Counted from the stretch's first letter, positions 30,690 to 43,531 are shown. The stretch is 64,000 nt of DNA from Luteimonas sp. S4-F44 (GCF_022637415.1 NZ_CP093340.1:1488001-1552000), one strand, 5' to 3'. Translations and numbers: made by a program. Notes: a model not told the origin generated them from the letters alone.

Positions 30690-31748
30690 ATGAATGCATC
30701 CCCCCTCGATTTCGACCGTTACGACCACATCCGCCCGATCCTGTGGACTGGCGACACTCTCGAACTGCTCGACCAGCGCAAACTGCCGTTCGTGGTCGAG
30801 CACGCGACCTGCACGACCAGCGACGAGGTCGCCCAGGCGATCCACGCGCTGACCGTGCGCGGCGCGCCGGCGATCGGTATCGCGGCCGCCTGGGGCGCGG
30901 TGCTGGGCGCGCGCGAGATCGAGGCCGACGACGGCGCGGCCGCGCTGGCCAAGCTCGAGCCGGCACTGCAGCGGTTGAACGCCGCGCGTCCGACCGCGGT
31001 GAACCTGGCCTGGGCCTTGGCGCGCATGCGTCGGGTGCTGACGGCCGCGGGCCGCGACTGGCGCGAGGTGCTGGCGCGCGAGGCGCAGGCGATCGCCGAC
31101 GAGGACCTCGCCGCGAACCGGCACATGGGCGCGCTCGGCGCGGCGCTGATCGCACCGGGCAGCGGCGTGCTGACCCACTGCAACACCGGCTCGCTGGCGA
31201 CCGCCGGCTTCGGCACCGCGCTGGGCGTCATTCGCGCCGGCATGGCGCAGGGCCGCATTGCCAAGGTCTTCGCCGGGGAAACGCGGCCTTGGCTGCAGGG
31301 CGCACGGCTGACGGTGTGGGAGCTGCAACAGGACGGCATCGACGCGACGCTGATCGCCGACTCGGCCGCCTCGCACCTGATGAAGGGCGGCTTCGTGCAG
31401 TGGGTGGTCGTCGGTGCCGACCGCATCTGCGCCAACGGCGACACCGCCAACAAGATCGGCACCTACCAATTGGCGATCGCCGCCCGCCACCACGGTGTGA
31501 AGTTCATGGTTGTCGCGCCGTCCTCGACCGTCGACATGGACACGCCGTCGGGGGAGATGATCGAGATCGAGCAGCGCGACCCGGGTGAACTGTTCGGCGT
31601 GGGTGGCAGCCGCACGGTCGCCGACGGCATCCAGGCCTGGAACCCGGTGTTCGACGTGACCCCGGGCGCGCTGATCGACGCGATCGTGACCGAGCGCGGG
31701 GTGGTCGAACGCCCCACGACCGAGGCGATGCGCGCCCTGTTCGGCTGA
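30690..31748 (+). CDS. mtnA: S-methyl-5-thioribose-1-phosphate isomerase
   Basis: A 352-residue enzyme of the methionine salvage pathway that isomerises methylthioribose 1-phosphate to methylthioribulose 1-phosphate. It belongs to the eIF2B-like fold. It shows the conserved [15 protein letters not shown] substrate loop, the catalytic Cys in [12 protein letters not shown] and the catalytic Asp in [31 protein letters not shown] follows. ATG at 30690 gives [12 protein letters not shown], about ten residues before the conserved domain. No other salvage gene is adjacent. Confidence 0.94.
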   Translation: MNASPLDFDRYDHIRPILWTGDTLELLDQRKLPFVVEHATCTTSDEVAQAIHALTVRGAPAIGIAAAWGAVLGAREIEADDGAAALAKLEPALQRLNAARPTAVNLAWALARMRRVLTAAGRDWREVLAREAQAIADEDLAANRHMGALGAALIAPGSGVLTHCNTGSLATAGFGTALGVIRAGMAQGRIAKVFAGETRPWLQGARLTVWELQQDGIDATLIADSAASHLMKGGFVQWVVVGADRICANGDTANKIGTYQLAIAARHHGVKFMVVAPSSTVDMDTPSGEMIEIEQRDPGELFGVGGSRTVADGIQAWNPVFDVTPGALIDAIVTERGVVERPTTEAMRALFG

Positions 31749-31895
31749 GGTCGGCCCGCCTGCGCGATCGGAGGCGATGGCGCCCGATTGTGCGGCCGGC
31801 TGGCCGGAAAGCGGGGCAAGGCCCGGAAATACCGCACCGTATCGCGCCAAGTGCTTGTTTTTGCGTCGGAAACCCTGGGGCGGGCATGGCGTTTG

Positions 31896-31904
31896 TGCTA
31901 TGAT
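31896..31904 (+). promoter_or_regulatory. Extended -10 promoter of gyrA
   Basis: TGCTATGAT at 31896-31904 is an extended -10 element (TG, one base, TATGAT). No good -35 is present at 16-18 bases, as is usual for extended -10 promoters. Transcription would begin near 31911, leaving a leader of about 100 bases before gyrA. Confidence 0.6.
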
Positions 31905-32010
31905 TTACTGTCGTTTTGATCGCGTCGCCGGCGGCCGGTACGCGCAGTGTCGTCGCCTTGCGCCGATGCCGAAAAAACCGGGCCGCGCAGACAGGATGCA
32001 AGCCCTCTAG

Positions 32011-34725
<2,715 letters not shown>

Positions 34726-34753
34726 CGCCGCTTAAAAAGCCGGCGTCCAAACC

Positions 34754-34804
34754 GGGGTCAGAGTGCCTTTCCAAGGAAAGGACACTCTGACCCCTTCGCT
34801 TTTT
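34754..34804 (+). terminator. gyrA terminator built from a GGGGTCAGAGTG repeat pair
   Basis: GGGGTCAGAGTG (34754-34765) plus CCTTTCC pairs with GGAAAGG plus CACTCTGACCCC (34783-34794), a 19-bp stem with one bulged A and a tiny loop. TTTTT follows at 34800. It begins 28 bases after the gyrA stop. A weaker 7-bp stem (34724-34747) lies just before. The arms belong to the repeat family of 11584-11728. Confidence 0.7.
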
Positions 34805-34870
34805 GGGCTCCTTGCCCTCGGGCCCGTTGCGTGTGCTCGGCCCTTTCGCGTTCGCCCCTTCGCGTTGGGG

Positions 34871-34895
34871 AAATGCACTCTGACCCCGGTTTTGG
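34871..34895 (-). repeat. Third GGGGTCAGAGTG-family arm after gyrA
   Basis: AAATGCACTCTGACCCCGG begins at 34871 and TTTTGG ends at 34895, an inverted arm that could pair with 34749-34770 over about 22 bp. This competes with the shorter hairpin at 34754-34794. The intervening 34805-34870 holds no gene. Confidence 0.75.
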
Positions 34896-34924
34896 AAAGT
34901 GCGCTTTAGGGGGGCTGGCATTCC

Positions 34925-34930
34925 TATACT
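34925..34930 (+). promoter_or_regulatory. Probable -10 hexamer of the macroglobulin gene
   Basis: TATACT at 34925-34930 lies 27 bases before the ATG. A purine-rich GGCGGGGAAT stretch between them can act as ribosome-binding site. The -35 is weak. Confidence 0.45.
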
Positions 34931-34957
34931 GCGCCCGTCGCCAGGCGGGGAATCGGA

Positions 34958-37900
34958 ATGTGGATCGGAGTGTGGGGGCGCGTCGGCGCCCGGGGTGTCG
35001 CGGTGCTGGCGCTCGTGTTGGCGCTCGCGTTCCTTGTCGGCTGCCGGCGCGATCCCGGGGGCCAGGTGCCCGCCGCGGGGGGCGAGGCGATCCGCACCGA
35101 GCGCGTGCAGGTCGAGGGGTTCGGCCTGGTGCGGGCCTTTCCCTACCAGCACGATGGCGCGCTGTCGCTGGTGCTCGAGTTCTCGCAGCCGCTGGTCGGC
35201 ACGCAGGATTTCGATGCGCTGGTGACCCTTGCCGACAATGCCGGCCGCGACGGCAGCTGGACGCTCGATGACGACGGCAAGGTGTTGCGTTTCCCGCACG
35301 TCGAGGCCAACCGCGACTACACGGTGCGCATCTCCGGCCAGCTGACCGCGGCCGACGGCAGCACGTTGAGCCAGGATCTCGAGCGCAAGGTGTTCACCGG
35401 CGAGCTCGATCCGGTCGTCGGCTTCGCGTCGCAGGGCAGCGTGCTGCCGGCGAAGGAATCGCGCGGTCTGCCGATCGTCTCGATCAATGTCGAGGAGGTC
35501 GATGTCGAATTCCTCCGCGTCGACGACGCCTCGTTGCCCGCGTTCTTCACCCAGTACCAGCGCGGCGGCCGGCGCGGCAGCTGGGACCTCGACGACCGCT
35601 ACGGCTACAGCGGCCGCACACCGCTGTCGAAGCTGGCCCAGCCGGTCTACGTCAACCGGTTTGCGATCGACGGCGCGCGCAACGAGCGCGTGCTGACCTA
35701 CCTGCCGCTACAGGGCATCGAGGAACTGCAGCAGCCTGGGCTGTACTTTGCGGTGATGAAGCGCGCGGGCGCGTTCGCTGACCAGTTCGAGACCGCGTTC
35801 TTCACCGTCAGCGACATCGGCCTGCACGCGCGCGCCTATCGCGAGCGGATGTTCGTGCATACCGCGTCGCTGCAGGACGGCGCGCCGATCGGCAACGCCG
35901 AGCTCAAGGTCCTCGACGGCAAGGGCGAGACGGTCTTCCGCGCCAAGACCGACGCGCGCGGCAATGCGATGCTCGACTACCGGCTCGACGCGGCGCATGT
36001 GCTGGTCGCCACGCGGGGCGGCGATGTGTCGATGCTGCCGTTCAACCAACCGGCGCTGGACTTGTCGGAGTTCGCGGTCGGCGGCCGCGAGCAGGCCTGG
36101 TTCGATGTGTTCGCCTGGTCGGGGCGTGATCTCTACCGACCCGGGGAGACAGTCCGGGTCTCGGCGCTGCTGCGCGACCAGGACGGACGCCCGGTGCAGG
36201 CGAAGGACGGCCGTGCGCAGACGTTATTCGCCCGCTTGCGCCAGCCCGACGGCAAGACTTTCCTCGAACGCCGCATCGAGCCGGGCGAGGGCGGCTACGT
36301 CCGGTTCGAGCAGGAGATTCCGGTGGATGCGCCGACCGGCAGCTGGCGCGTGGAGTTCCGCACCGATCCGGCGAGCCGCGAGGCGGTGCAGGGCATGACC
36401 TTGCGGATCGAGGAGTTCCTGCCCGAGCGAATGAAGCTCGACCTCGACGCCGCGCAGGCGACGCTGCGTCCGGGCCAGCCATTGCGACTGCAGGCGACCG
36501 GCGCCTATCTCTACGGTGCGCCGGCGGCGGGCAATCGCTTTACCGCGCGGCTGGCGGTGGCCGTCGAGCGCACGCCGGTCGAGGGCCTGCCGGGCTTTGT
36601 CTTCGGCGACCCGACCGTGGACCTGCCACGCGAGGCCAAGGACGTCGTCGACGCGGCGCTCGATGCGCAGGGCCGCCTGCAGGCCGAGATCGCGCTGCCC
36701 GACGAGGCCCGACCGGTCACGCCGATCGCCGCGATCGTTTCCGGCAGCCTGTTCGAAACCGGCGGGCGCAGCGTCAATCGCACACTCAAGCGGGTGCTGT
36801 GGCCGGCCGAAGCGCTGGTCGGGGTGCGCCCGCTGTTCGATCCCGACGACGGCGCCGATGCCAATGGCACGGCACGCTTCGAGTTGGTGCGCGTGGGGCA
36901 GGACGGCAAGCCGCGGCCGCTGTCGGGCCTGAAGGTGTCGCTGGTGCGCGAGCACCGCGACTACCACTGGCGCAACGACGACGATGGCTGGCGCTACGAG
37001 TACACACAGCGCTTCGAGACCGTGGACACGCGCAGCGTCGATGCCGGCACCGCGGCCGTGCGCTTCGACGTGCCGGTGGAGTGGGGCGAGTACCGCATCG
37101 ATGTCGAGGACCCGCAGACCAAGCTGGTCTCGCGCTATCCCTTCCGGGCCGGTTGGGGCTGGGACGACGACAACCGCGGGCTCGACGCGCGGCCCGACAA
37201 GGTCAAGGTCGCGCTGGACAAAACCGGCTACCGCGCCGGCGACACGATGCGCGTCACAGTCACGCCGCCGCATCCGGGCAAGGGCCTGTTGATGGTCGAA
37301 AGCGACCACATGCTCTATCTGCACGAGATCGATGCCAAGCCCGGCAGCACCTTCGAGATCCCGGTCACCGAGGACTGGGAGCGTCACGACGTCTACGTGA
37401 CCGCGCTGGTGTTCCGCGGCGGCAGTGCCGCGAGCGCGGTCACGCCGGCCCGTGCGGTCGGCATCGCGCATGTGCCGATGCAGCGGCGCGAACGCCGGGT
37501 CGCGGTCGGGCTGCGGGCGCCGGCGCAGGTGCGCCCCGAAGGCCCGATGCAGGTGACCGTGAGCGCCCCGGAACTGGCCGGCCAGTCGGCCTGGGTCACG
37601 GTCTCGGCGGTCGATGTCGGCATCCTCAACATCACCCGCTTCCCGGTGCCCGATGCCTGGCGGCATTTCTTCGCGCAGCGCCGCTTCGGCGTCGATGCCT
37701 ACGACCTCTACGGGCGGATCATCGAAAGCTATGAGGGCGGCACGGCGAAGCTGCGCTTCGGCGGCGACGCGCCACTGGCCTCGCTGCCGCAGGCACGTCG
37801 CCCGACCGCGCGCGTGCAGACCGTCGACCTGTTCGCAGGTCCGGTGAAGCTCGACGCCCGCGGCAATGCGCGTGTGCCGCTGCAACTGCCCGACTTCAAC

Positions 37901-39886
37901 GGCACGCTGCGGGTCTCGGCGCTGGTGTTCTCGGCCGACCGCTACGGCAGTCGCGACGTCGAGACCCTGGTGCGGGCGCCGGTCGTCGCCGAGGCCAGCA
38001 TGCCGCGCGTGCTCGCGCCCGGGGACCGCAGCACGGTGACCCTGGACCTGACCAACTTCAGCGGGCGGGCGGGCGAATTCGATGTGCGCGTCGACGGCGT
38101 CGGGCCGCTGGCGATCGGTGAGGGCAGTCGTCGCGTGTCGCTGGCCGCGGGCGGTAAGACGACGCTGCGCTTTCCGCTGGCGACCCAGTCCGGCTACACC
38201 GTCGCCAAGGTCCGCGTGCGCGTCGACGGCAACGGCCACCGGGTCGATCGCAGCTACGACCTGCCGGTGCGGCCGGCATGGCCGGCGGTGTTGCGCTCGA
38301 GCTCGCGGGTGCTCGATGGCGCCACGCCACTGACCCTCGACGCCGCCACGATGTCCGGACTGATGCCCAGTTCGGTCACGGCGCGGGTCTCGGTCAGCGC
38401 CCTGCCGCCGATTCCGTTCGCGGCGGCGATCGACGGTGCGTTGCACTATCCCTACGGCTGCGCCGAGCAGACCACCAGTCGCGGTTACGCGGCGCTGCAA
38501 CTCGACGATGCCACCGTCTCGATGCTCGGCATCCGCGACATCGACGCGGGCAAGCGGCGCCGGGTGGTCGAGGCCGCCTTCGGCCGGTTGGCGGCGATGC
38601 AGGTCGGCACCGGGCACTTCTCGATGTGGGGCAACGACGGCGACGTCAATCCGATGCTCACGCCGTACATCGTCGAGTTCCTGCTCGATGCCCGCGACGC
38701 CGGTTTCGCGCTACCGGAAGGCGTGCTGCAGAAGGCGCTCGAACGCTTGTCCGAGGATCTGCTGTCGGGCGGCGACGGCTTCTACGGCCAGAACGAGCGC
38801 GACCATCTGCGCTTCGCCTACCAGGCCTACGCCGGTTATGTGCTCGCGCGGGTCAATCGTGCGCCGCTGGGCACGCTGCGCGGGCTCTACGACAACGAGC
38901 GCGCGAAGACACGCACCGGCCTGCCACTGGTGCATCTGGGCCTGGCGCTGTCGCTGCAGGGCGACAAGGCCCGCGGCGAGCGGGCGATCGAGGCCGGGTT
39001 CGCGTTCAAGGGCGATCGTCCGGGCTATCTGTGGGACTACGGTTCGCCGTTGCGCGACGCCTCGCTGATGATCGCGCTGACCCACGAGCGCGACATGGCC
39101 AAGCCCACCTACGACGCCCGTGCGGTCGACATCGGCCGCGAGATCGATGCCCGTCGACAGCGCAGCTGGATGTACCTGAGCACCCAGGAGCAGATCGCGA
39201 TCGCGCGGCTGGGCCGGGCCCTGACGGCCGATCAGAGCCGCCGGGTGTCGGGCACGCTGCAAGAAGGCGAGGTCGAGGAGGCGATCGCCCCGGCGGCGAT
39301 CGTCGGGCGTGCCTTCGACGAGGCCGGGCTGCGCCGCGGGGTGCGCTTCGTGCCCAAGGGCGAACCGCCGATGTACGCCAGCATCGATGTCGCCGGCGTG
39401 CCGCTGCAGGCGCCGGCCGCTGATGCCAGTGCGCTCAAGGTCGAGCGCCGGCTCTACGGCACCGACGGCCAGCCGTGGACACCCGGGCCGCTGGCCGAGG
39501 GCGACGCACTGATCGTCGCAGTGTCGGTGGTGGCCGACCGCGACATGCCGGACGCGCTGCTGACCGACCTGTTGCCGGCGGGCCTGGAGGTGGAGAACTT
39601 CAATCTCGGCGACGGCAAGCAGTGGGCCGATGTCGTGGTCGACGGCATCCGGATCACCGAACGCGGCAGCCAGGCGACGGTGCAGCACGAGGAGTACCGC
39701 GACGACCGCTTCGTCGCCGCGCTCAAGCTCGACAGCGGCCGCACCGCGCGGGTGTTCTACCTGGTCCGCGCGGTCAGCCCCGGCACCTACACCGTGCCGC
39801 CGCCGCTGGTCGAGGACATATACCGGCCGCAGCTGCGCGGCGTCGGCGCTGCGACGCCCGCGACGATTACGGTGGTCGAGCCCTGA
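34958..39886 (+). CDS. yfhM: Alpha-2-macroglobulin-like lipoprotein with intact thioester
   Basis: A 1642-residue bacterial alpha-2-macroglobulin, thought to trap foreign proteases that reach the periplasm. A lipoprotein signal ends LAFLVGC. Repeated macroglobulin (MG) beta-sandwich domains fill about residues 40-1100, with the Asp/Trp-rich bait-like stretch YHWRNDDDGWRYEYTQRF around 670. The thioester motif YGCAEQTTS is present (Cys about 1168) in an alpha/alpha toroid domain, followed by the receptor-like C-terminal domain. Presence of Cys-Ala-Glu-Gln puts it in the thioester-bearing group. It is followed after 40 bases by pbpC, the standard pairing in Gram-negatives. The gene symbol follows the E. 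coli homologue. Confidence 0.93.
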   Translation: MWIGVWGRVGARGVAVLALVLALAFLVGCRRDPGGQVPAAGGEAIRTERVQVEGFGLVRAFPYQHDGALSLVLEFSQPLVGTQDFDALVTLADNAGRDGSWTLDDDGKVLRFPHVEANRDYTVRISGQLTAADGSTLSQDLERKVFTGELDPVVGFASQGSVLPAKESRGLPIVSINVEEVDVEFLRVDDASLPAFFTQYQRGGRRGSWDLDDRYGYSGRTPLSKLAQPVYVNRFAIDGARNERVLTYLPLQGIEELQQPGLYFAVMKRAGAFADQFETAFFTVSDIGLHARAYRERMFVHTASLQDGAPIGNAELKVLDGKGETVFRAKTDARGNAMLDYRLDAAHVLVATRGGDVSMLPFNQPALDLSEFAVGGREQAWFDVFAWSGRDLYRPGETVRVSALLRDQDGRPVQAKDGRAQTLFARLRQPDGKTFLERRIEPGEGGYVRFEQEIPVDAPTGSWRVEFRTDPASREAVQGMTLRIEEFLPERMKLDLDAAQATLRPGQPLRLQATGAYLYGAPAAGNRFTARLAVAVERTPVEGLPGFVFGDPTVDLPREAKDVVDAALDAQGRLQAEIALPDEARPVTPIAAIVSGSLFETGGRSVNRTLKRVLWPAEALVGVRPLFDPDDGADANGTARFELVRVGQDGKPRPLSGLKVSLVREHRDYHWRNDDDGWRYEYTQRFETVDTRSVDAGTAAVRFDVPVEWGEYRIDVEDPQTKLVSRYPFRAGWGWDDDNRGLDARPDKVKVALDKTGYRAGDTMRVTVTPPHPGKGLLMVESDHMLYLHEIDAKPGSTFEIPVTEDWERHDVYVTALVFRGGSAASAVTPARAVGIAHVPMQRRERRVAVGLRAPAQVRPEGPMQVTVSAPELAGQSAWVTVSAVDVGILNITRFPVPDAWRHFFAQRRFGVDAYDLYGRIIESYEGGTAKLRFGGDAPLASLPQARRPTARVQTVDLFAGPVKLDARGNARVPLQLPDFNGTLRVSALVFSADRYGSRDVETLVRAPVVAEASMPRVLAPGDRSTVTLDLTNFSGRAGEFDVRVDGVGPLAIGEGSRRVSLAAGGKTTLRFPLATQSGYTVAKVRVRVDGNGHRVDRSYDLPVRPAWPAVLRSSSRVLDGATPLTLDAATMSGLMPSSVTARVSVSALPPIPFAAAIDGALHYPYGCAEQTTSRGYAALQLDDATVSMLGIRDIDAGKRRRVVEAAFGRLAAMQVGTGHFSMWGNDGDVNPMLTPYIVEFLLDARDAGFALPEGVLQKALERLSEDLLSGGDGFYGQNERDHLRFAYQAYAGYVLARVNRAPLGTLRGLYDNERAKTRTGLPLVHLGLALSLQGDKARGERAIEAGFAFKGDRPGYLWDYGSPLRDASLMIALTHERDMAKPTYDARAVDIGREIDARRQRSWMYLSTQEQIAIARLGRALTADQSRRVSGTLQEGEVEEAIAPAAIVGRAFDEAGLRRGVRFVPKGEPPMYASIDVAGVPLQAPAADASALKVERRLYGTDGQPWTPGPLAEGDALIVAVSVVADRDMPDALLTDLLPAGLEVENFNLGDGKQWADVVVDGIRITERGSQATVQHEEYRDDRFVAALKLDSGRTARVFYLVRAVSPGTYTVPPPLVEDIYRPQLRGVGAATPATITVVEP

Positions 39887-39926
39887 GCGCGCAGGCGAAG
39901 CAACGGTCTACGGGGCGCGCTGCGCG

Positions 39927-42332
39927 ATGGCCGGCGCGATGGCTGGCGTGAATCAGCCTGCGCGTGGGACGGCAGCGCGCCAGTTCTGGCGCCGCGCGCT
40001 GCCCGCCCTGCGCTGGGGGACAGTCGCACTGCTGCTGTCGCTGCTCGCGCTCGATCTTGCGTTCCCGCCGCAGTTGCCCACGCGCGACGACACCAGCGTG
40101 CTGGTGGTCGCGCGCGACGGCACGCCGCTGCGCGCGTTCGCCGATGCCGATGGCGTCTGGCGCCACCCGGCTACGCCGGAGAGCGTGTCGCCGTACTACC
40201 TGCAGGCGCTGCTCGGCTACGAGGATCGCTGGTTCCGGCGCCATCCGGGCATCAATCCGCCGGCGATGGCGCGTGCCGCCTGGCAGTGGGCGCGGGGCGG
40301 GCGGATCGTGTCGGGCGGCTCGACGCTGACGATGCAGGTCGCGCGCATTCTCGACCCGCAGCCTGCGCGTGGGCGCACGCTGGGCGGCAAGCTGGTGCAG
40401 CTGCTGCGGGCGCTGCAGCTCGAGGCGCATCTGTCCAAGGACGAGATCCTGACCCTGTACCTTACGCGCGCGCCGTTCGGCGGCACGATCGAGGGGGTCG
40501 AGGCGGCGAGTTGGGCATACCTGGGCAAGCCGGCGGCCCGGCTGTCGCGGGCCGAGGCGGCATTGCTGGCGGTGTTGCCGCAGGCGCCGAGCCGGCTGCG
40601 CCCCGACCGTGCGCCCGAGGCGTCGCGCGCGGCGCGCGACAAAGTGCTCGAGCGCATGGTCGCGCTGGACGTATGGACGCGCGCGGAGGTCGACGATGCG
40701 AAGATCGAGCCGGTCGTGGCGCGCAGTCTGCGGCCGCCGCTGCATGCCGCGTTACTCGCGCAGCGCCTGCGTGCGGCCAACCAGAGGCAGGCGCGGATCG
40801 TCTCGACGATCGACATCGGCCTGCAGCGCATGCTCGAGCAGCGGGTCGCCAGCTACTTCTCGCAGTTGCCCGAGCGCACCTCGGCGGCGCTGCTGGTGGT
40901 CGACAATCGCAACCTGGAGGCGTTGGCCTATGTCGGTTCGGTGGCGTTCGGCGACCGGGCGCGGCTGGGCCATGTCGACATGGTGCGTGCCTGGCGCTCG
41001 CCCGGCTCGACGCTCAAACCGTTCCTCTATGGCATGGCGCTCGACGATGGGCTGATCCATTCGGCCAGCCTGCTGGTCGATGCTCCGCAGTCTTTCGGCG
41101 GCTATCGCCCGGGCAACTTCGATGCGGCGTTCAATGGGCCGGTCGCGGCCGCCGACGCGCTGCGCCTGTCGTTGAACGTGCCGGCGGTGGATCTGCTCGA
41201 CCGGGTCGGTCCGGCGCGCTTCGCCGCGCGGCTCGACAATGCCGGGGTCACGCTGCGGTTCCCGCGTGGCGCGGTGCCAAACCTGTCGTTGATCCTGGGC
41301 GGCACCGGCGCGACACTCGAGCAACTGGTCGGCACCCATGCCGCGTTGCATCGCGACGGGATTGCCGGGCGCGTGCGCTACACCCCAGGCGGGGCGTTGC
41401 GCGATCGTCGACTGCTGTCGCCGGGGGCGGCTTGGATCGTGCGCGAGATTCTCGAAGCAGCCGATCGGCCAGGCGAGCGCGCCGACACCTTCGACACCGG
41501 CGACCGGCCGCGGGTGTCGTGGAAGACCGGGACCAGCTACGGCTATCGCGATGCTTGGGCGATCGGCGGCACCCACCGCTACACGGTCGGGGTGTGGGTC
41601 GGCCGTCCCGATGGCACGCCGCTGCCGGGGCAGTACGGCGCAATTACCGCGCTGCCGCTGCTGCTCGAGACGGTCGACAGCCTGCCACGCGCACGGGGCG
41701 ACGCGCTGCGCGCACCGCCGCCGCGCAACGTGCGGGAGGTCGATATCTGCTGGCCGCTGGGCATCGCGGCCGATGCCCAGGCCGCGCCGCTGTGCCAGCG
41801 CCGGCTGACCGCCTGGACCCTCGATGGCAATGTGCCGCCGACCTTCGCCGAGCGCGACGCGGGGCGTTGGAGCGCGGGCCGGGTGCGCTTCGAGATCGAC
41901 CCGCGCAGCGGGCAGCGGCTATCGGCCGATTGCGACGCCCCGCATCCGCGCGCATCGCGCGAGATCGCGCGCTGGCCGGCGCTGGTCTCGCCGTGGTTGC
42001 CCGCGGCCACGCGGCGCGCGGCGCAATTGCCCGCGCTGGCGCCGGACTGCCGGCCTGACGGCCGCGAGACGGCTGCCGCCCTGCATATCGAGGGCTTGGA
42101 GCCGGGCGTGACCCTGGTCCGGCCGCCGGGCAGCACACACGGCGTGCGGCTGCAGTTGCGCGCGCTGGGCACCGAGTCGCGCGTGCAGTGGCTGCTCGAC
42201 GGGCGCTGGATCGGCGAAACCCAGGGCGCGCGCTGGCTGCGCACCGAATTCGAGACGCCCGGCCGCCGTGAGCTGACCGCGCTGGCCGACGACGGCGCCT
42301 GGCGCAGTGTCGCCTTCCACGTGGCGCCGTAG
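39927..42332 (+). CDS. pbpC: Penicillin-binding protein 1C
   Basis: An 801-residue bifunctional peptidoglycan synthase. One N-terminal transmembrane helix (about 30-50, VALLLSLLALDLAFP) is followed by a GT51 glycosyltransferase with YEDRWFRRHPGINPPAM and GGSTLTMQVARIL. The transpeptidase has SPGSTLKPF (catalytic Ser about 360), an SLN motif and KTGTSYGYRDAW (about 533). A C-terminal BiPBP_C domain (about 710-801) completes it. ATG at 39927 is chosen; 39939 is an equal alternative, and the open frame upstream overlaps the macroglobulin gene. The pair is proposed to repair cell wall where macroglobulin has captured an attacker's protease. Confidence 0.93.
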   Translation: MAGAMAGVNQPARGTAARQFWRRALPALRWGTVALLLSLLALDLAFPPQLPTRDDTSVLVVARDGTPLRAFADADGVWRHPATPESVSPYYLQALLGYEDRWFRRHPGINPPAMARAAWQWARGGRIVSGGSTLTMQVARILDPQPARGRTLGGKLVQLLRALQLEAHLSKDEILTLYLTRAPFGGTIEGVEAASWAYLGKPAARLSRAEAALLAVLPQAPSRLRPDRAPEASRAARDKVLERMVALDVWTRAEVDDAKIEPVVARSLRPPLHAALLAQRLRAANQRQARIVSTIDIGLQRMLEQRVASYFSQLPERTSAALLVVDNRNLEALAYVGSVAFGDRARLGHVDMVRAWRSPGSTLKPFLYGMALDDGLIHSASLLVDAPQSFGGYRPGNFDAAFNGPVAAADALRLSLNVPAVDLLDRVGPARFAARLDNAGVTLRFPRGAVPNLSLILGGTGATLEQLVGTHAALHRDGIAGRVRYTPGGALRDRRLLSPGAAWIVREILEAADRPGERADTFDTGDRPRVSWKTGTSYGYRDAWAIGGTHRYTVGVWVGRPDGTPLPGQYGAITALPLLLETVDSLPRARGDALRAPPPRNVREVDICWPLGIAADAQAAPLCQRRLTAWTLDGNVPPTFAERDAGRWSAGRVRFEIDPRSGQRLSADCDAPHPRASREIARWPALVSPWLPAATRRAAQLPALAPDCRPDGRETAAALHIEGLEPGVTLVRPPGSTHGVRLQLRALGTESRVQWLLDGRWIGETQGARWLRTEFETPGRRELTALADDGAWRSVAFHVAP

Positions 42333-42372
42333 CGCCGGTCGACGACCCTGGCGGCGCTTGGCGCCGGAGGCG

Positions 42373-42852
42373 TCAGTCCAGCTGCGCGAGCACGTGCTCG
42401 GCCGAGGACACCTTGAACTCGCCCGGGGCCTCGACGAACAGCTGACGCACCACGCCGTCGTCGGCGTACAGCGCGAAGCGCTTGGCGCGCGTGCCCATGC
42501 CGTAGGCGGTCGCGTCCATCTCCAGGCCGAGCGCGCGCACGAAGTCGGCATTGCCGTCCGACAGCATCTGCAGCCCGTCCGGCACGCCGACGCTGTCGCC
42601 CCAGGCCTGCATGACGAAGGGGTCGTTGACGGCGATGCAGACCACGTCGATGCCACGGTTGCGGAAGGCTTCGAAGTGCTCGACGAAGCCGGGCAGGTGG
42701 CGTTCGGAGCAGGTCGGCGTGAATGCGCCCGGCACCGCGAACAGCACCACGCGCTTGCCGGAGAACACGGTCGGGGTGTCGATGACGCGCACGCCGTCGT
42801 GGATGTGCTTGAGGGTGACTTCGGGGATGGCGTCGCCGATCTGGATGGTCAT
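42373..42852 (-). CDS. Peroxiredoxin of the Prx5 type
   Basis: A 159-residue thiol peroxidase that reduces hydrogen peroxide and organic peroxides. The peroxidatic Cys is in VPGAFTPTCSERHLPGF (about residue 49), the Prx5 signature, with the conserved Arg later in the chain (GTRAKRFALYADDG). ATG at 42852 gives MTIQIGDAIPEVTLK; the longer upstream frame is not conserved-looking. No glutaredoxin domain is fused, so a separate thiol donor is needed. It converges with pbpC and is divergent from hsp20. Confidence 0.92.
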   Translation of the reverse strand: MTIQIGDAIPEVTLKHIHDGVRVIDTPTVFSGKRVVLFAVPGAFTPTCSERHLPGFVEHFEAFRNRGIDVVCIAVNDPFVMQAWGDSVGVPDGLQMLSDGNADFVRALGLEMDATAYGMGTRAKRFALYADDGVVRQLFVEAPGEFKVSSAEHVLAQLD

Positions 42853-42918
42853 GGGGGACTCGCAAGCAACTGGGTGAACGCAGTCTATCCGCTCGCGCGT
42901 GGCGTCGATGCGAGCGCT

Positions 42919-42947
42919 CTTGAAACCCACGCGCCCGTTCCCAAATT
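42919..42947 (+). promoter_or_regulatory. Sigma-32 (heat-shock) type promoter of hsp20
   Basis: CTTGAAA at 42919-42925 is an exact sigma-32 -35 core. After 14 bases CCCAAATT (42940-42947) resembles the CCCCATnT -10. It lies about 50 bases before the small heat-shock gene, which is the expected target. Confidence 0.7.
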
Positions 42948-42994
42948 CCCGGCATCGCGGCCGACGGGGCCGCTTTTCAACACGGAGCCACTCC

Positions 42995-43531
42995 ATGCGA
43001 CATGAAGCCTATCGTGCTGTCGCCCGCCAGCCGGCCCTTGCCGGGCGTGCGACGTTCCAGGATGAAATGCGGCGGTTCTTCGACCAGTTCGTGCAGGGCG
43101 GCGACGCCCAGGACGAATCGTCGGTGGTCACCAGCCAATGGGTCCCGCGCGTGGACATCCACGAAGAGCGCGAGCGGTTCGTGATCCTGGCCGACCTGCC
43201 GGGCATCGATCCGCAGAATGTCGAGATCTGGATGGACAAGGGCATTCTGAGCCTGAAGGGCGAGCGCCGGCCCCATGCCAGCAGCGAGCCGACCGAGGAC
43301 GGCGAAGGCGGTCGGAGCGAGCTGCGGTTCTCGCGCATCGAGCGGGCGACCGGACAGTTCCACCGCCGCTTCTCGCTGCCCGACAGCGCCGATGCCAATG
43401 CGATCACCGCGAGCGGACACAACGGCGTGCTGGAGATCAGCATCCCCAAGCGTCCCGAGACGACGCCGCGACGGATCCAGGTCGGCGCGGCCCAGGACAC
43501 CGGAACCCAGGCCGTGACGACGCAGGCCTGA
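42995..43531 (+). CDS. Small heat-shock protein, Hsp20 family
   Basis: A 178-residue ATP-independent holdase that binds unfolding proteins. The alpha-crystallin domain covers about 50-155, from WVPRVDIHEERERFVILADLPG to NGVLEISIPKRPE, with the GILSLKGER strand between. The Gly/Glu-rich loop (SSEPTEDGEGG) is longer than usual. ATG at 42995 has GGAG 7 bases upstream. A sigma-32-type promoter precedes it and a DnaJ-like gene follows, so the pair looks like a heat-response cluster. Confidence 0.93.
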   Translation: MRHEAYRAVARQPALAGRATFQDEMRRFFDQFVQGGDAQDESSVVTSQWVPRVDIHEERERFVILADLPGIDPQNVEIWMDKGILSLKGERRPHASSEPTEDGEGGRSELRFSRIERATGQFHRRFSLPDSADANAITASGHNGVLEISIPKRPETTPRRIQVGAAQDTGTQAVTTQA

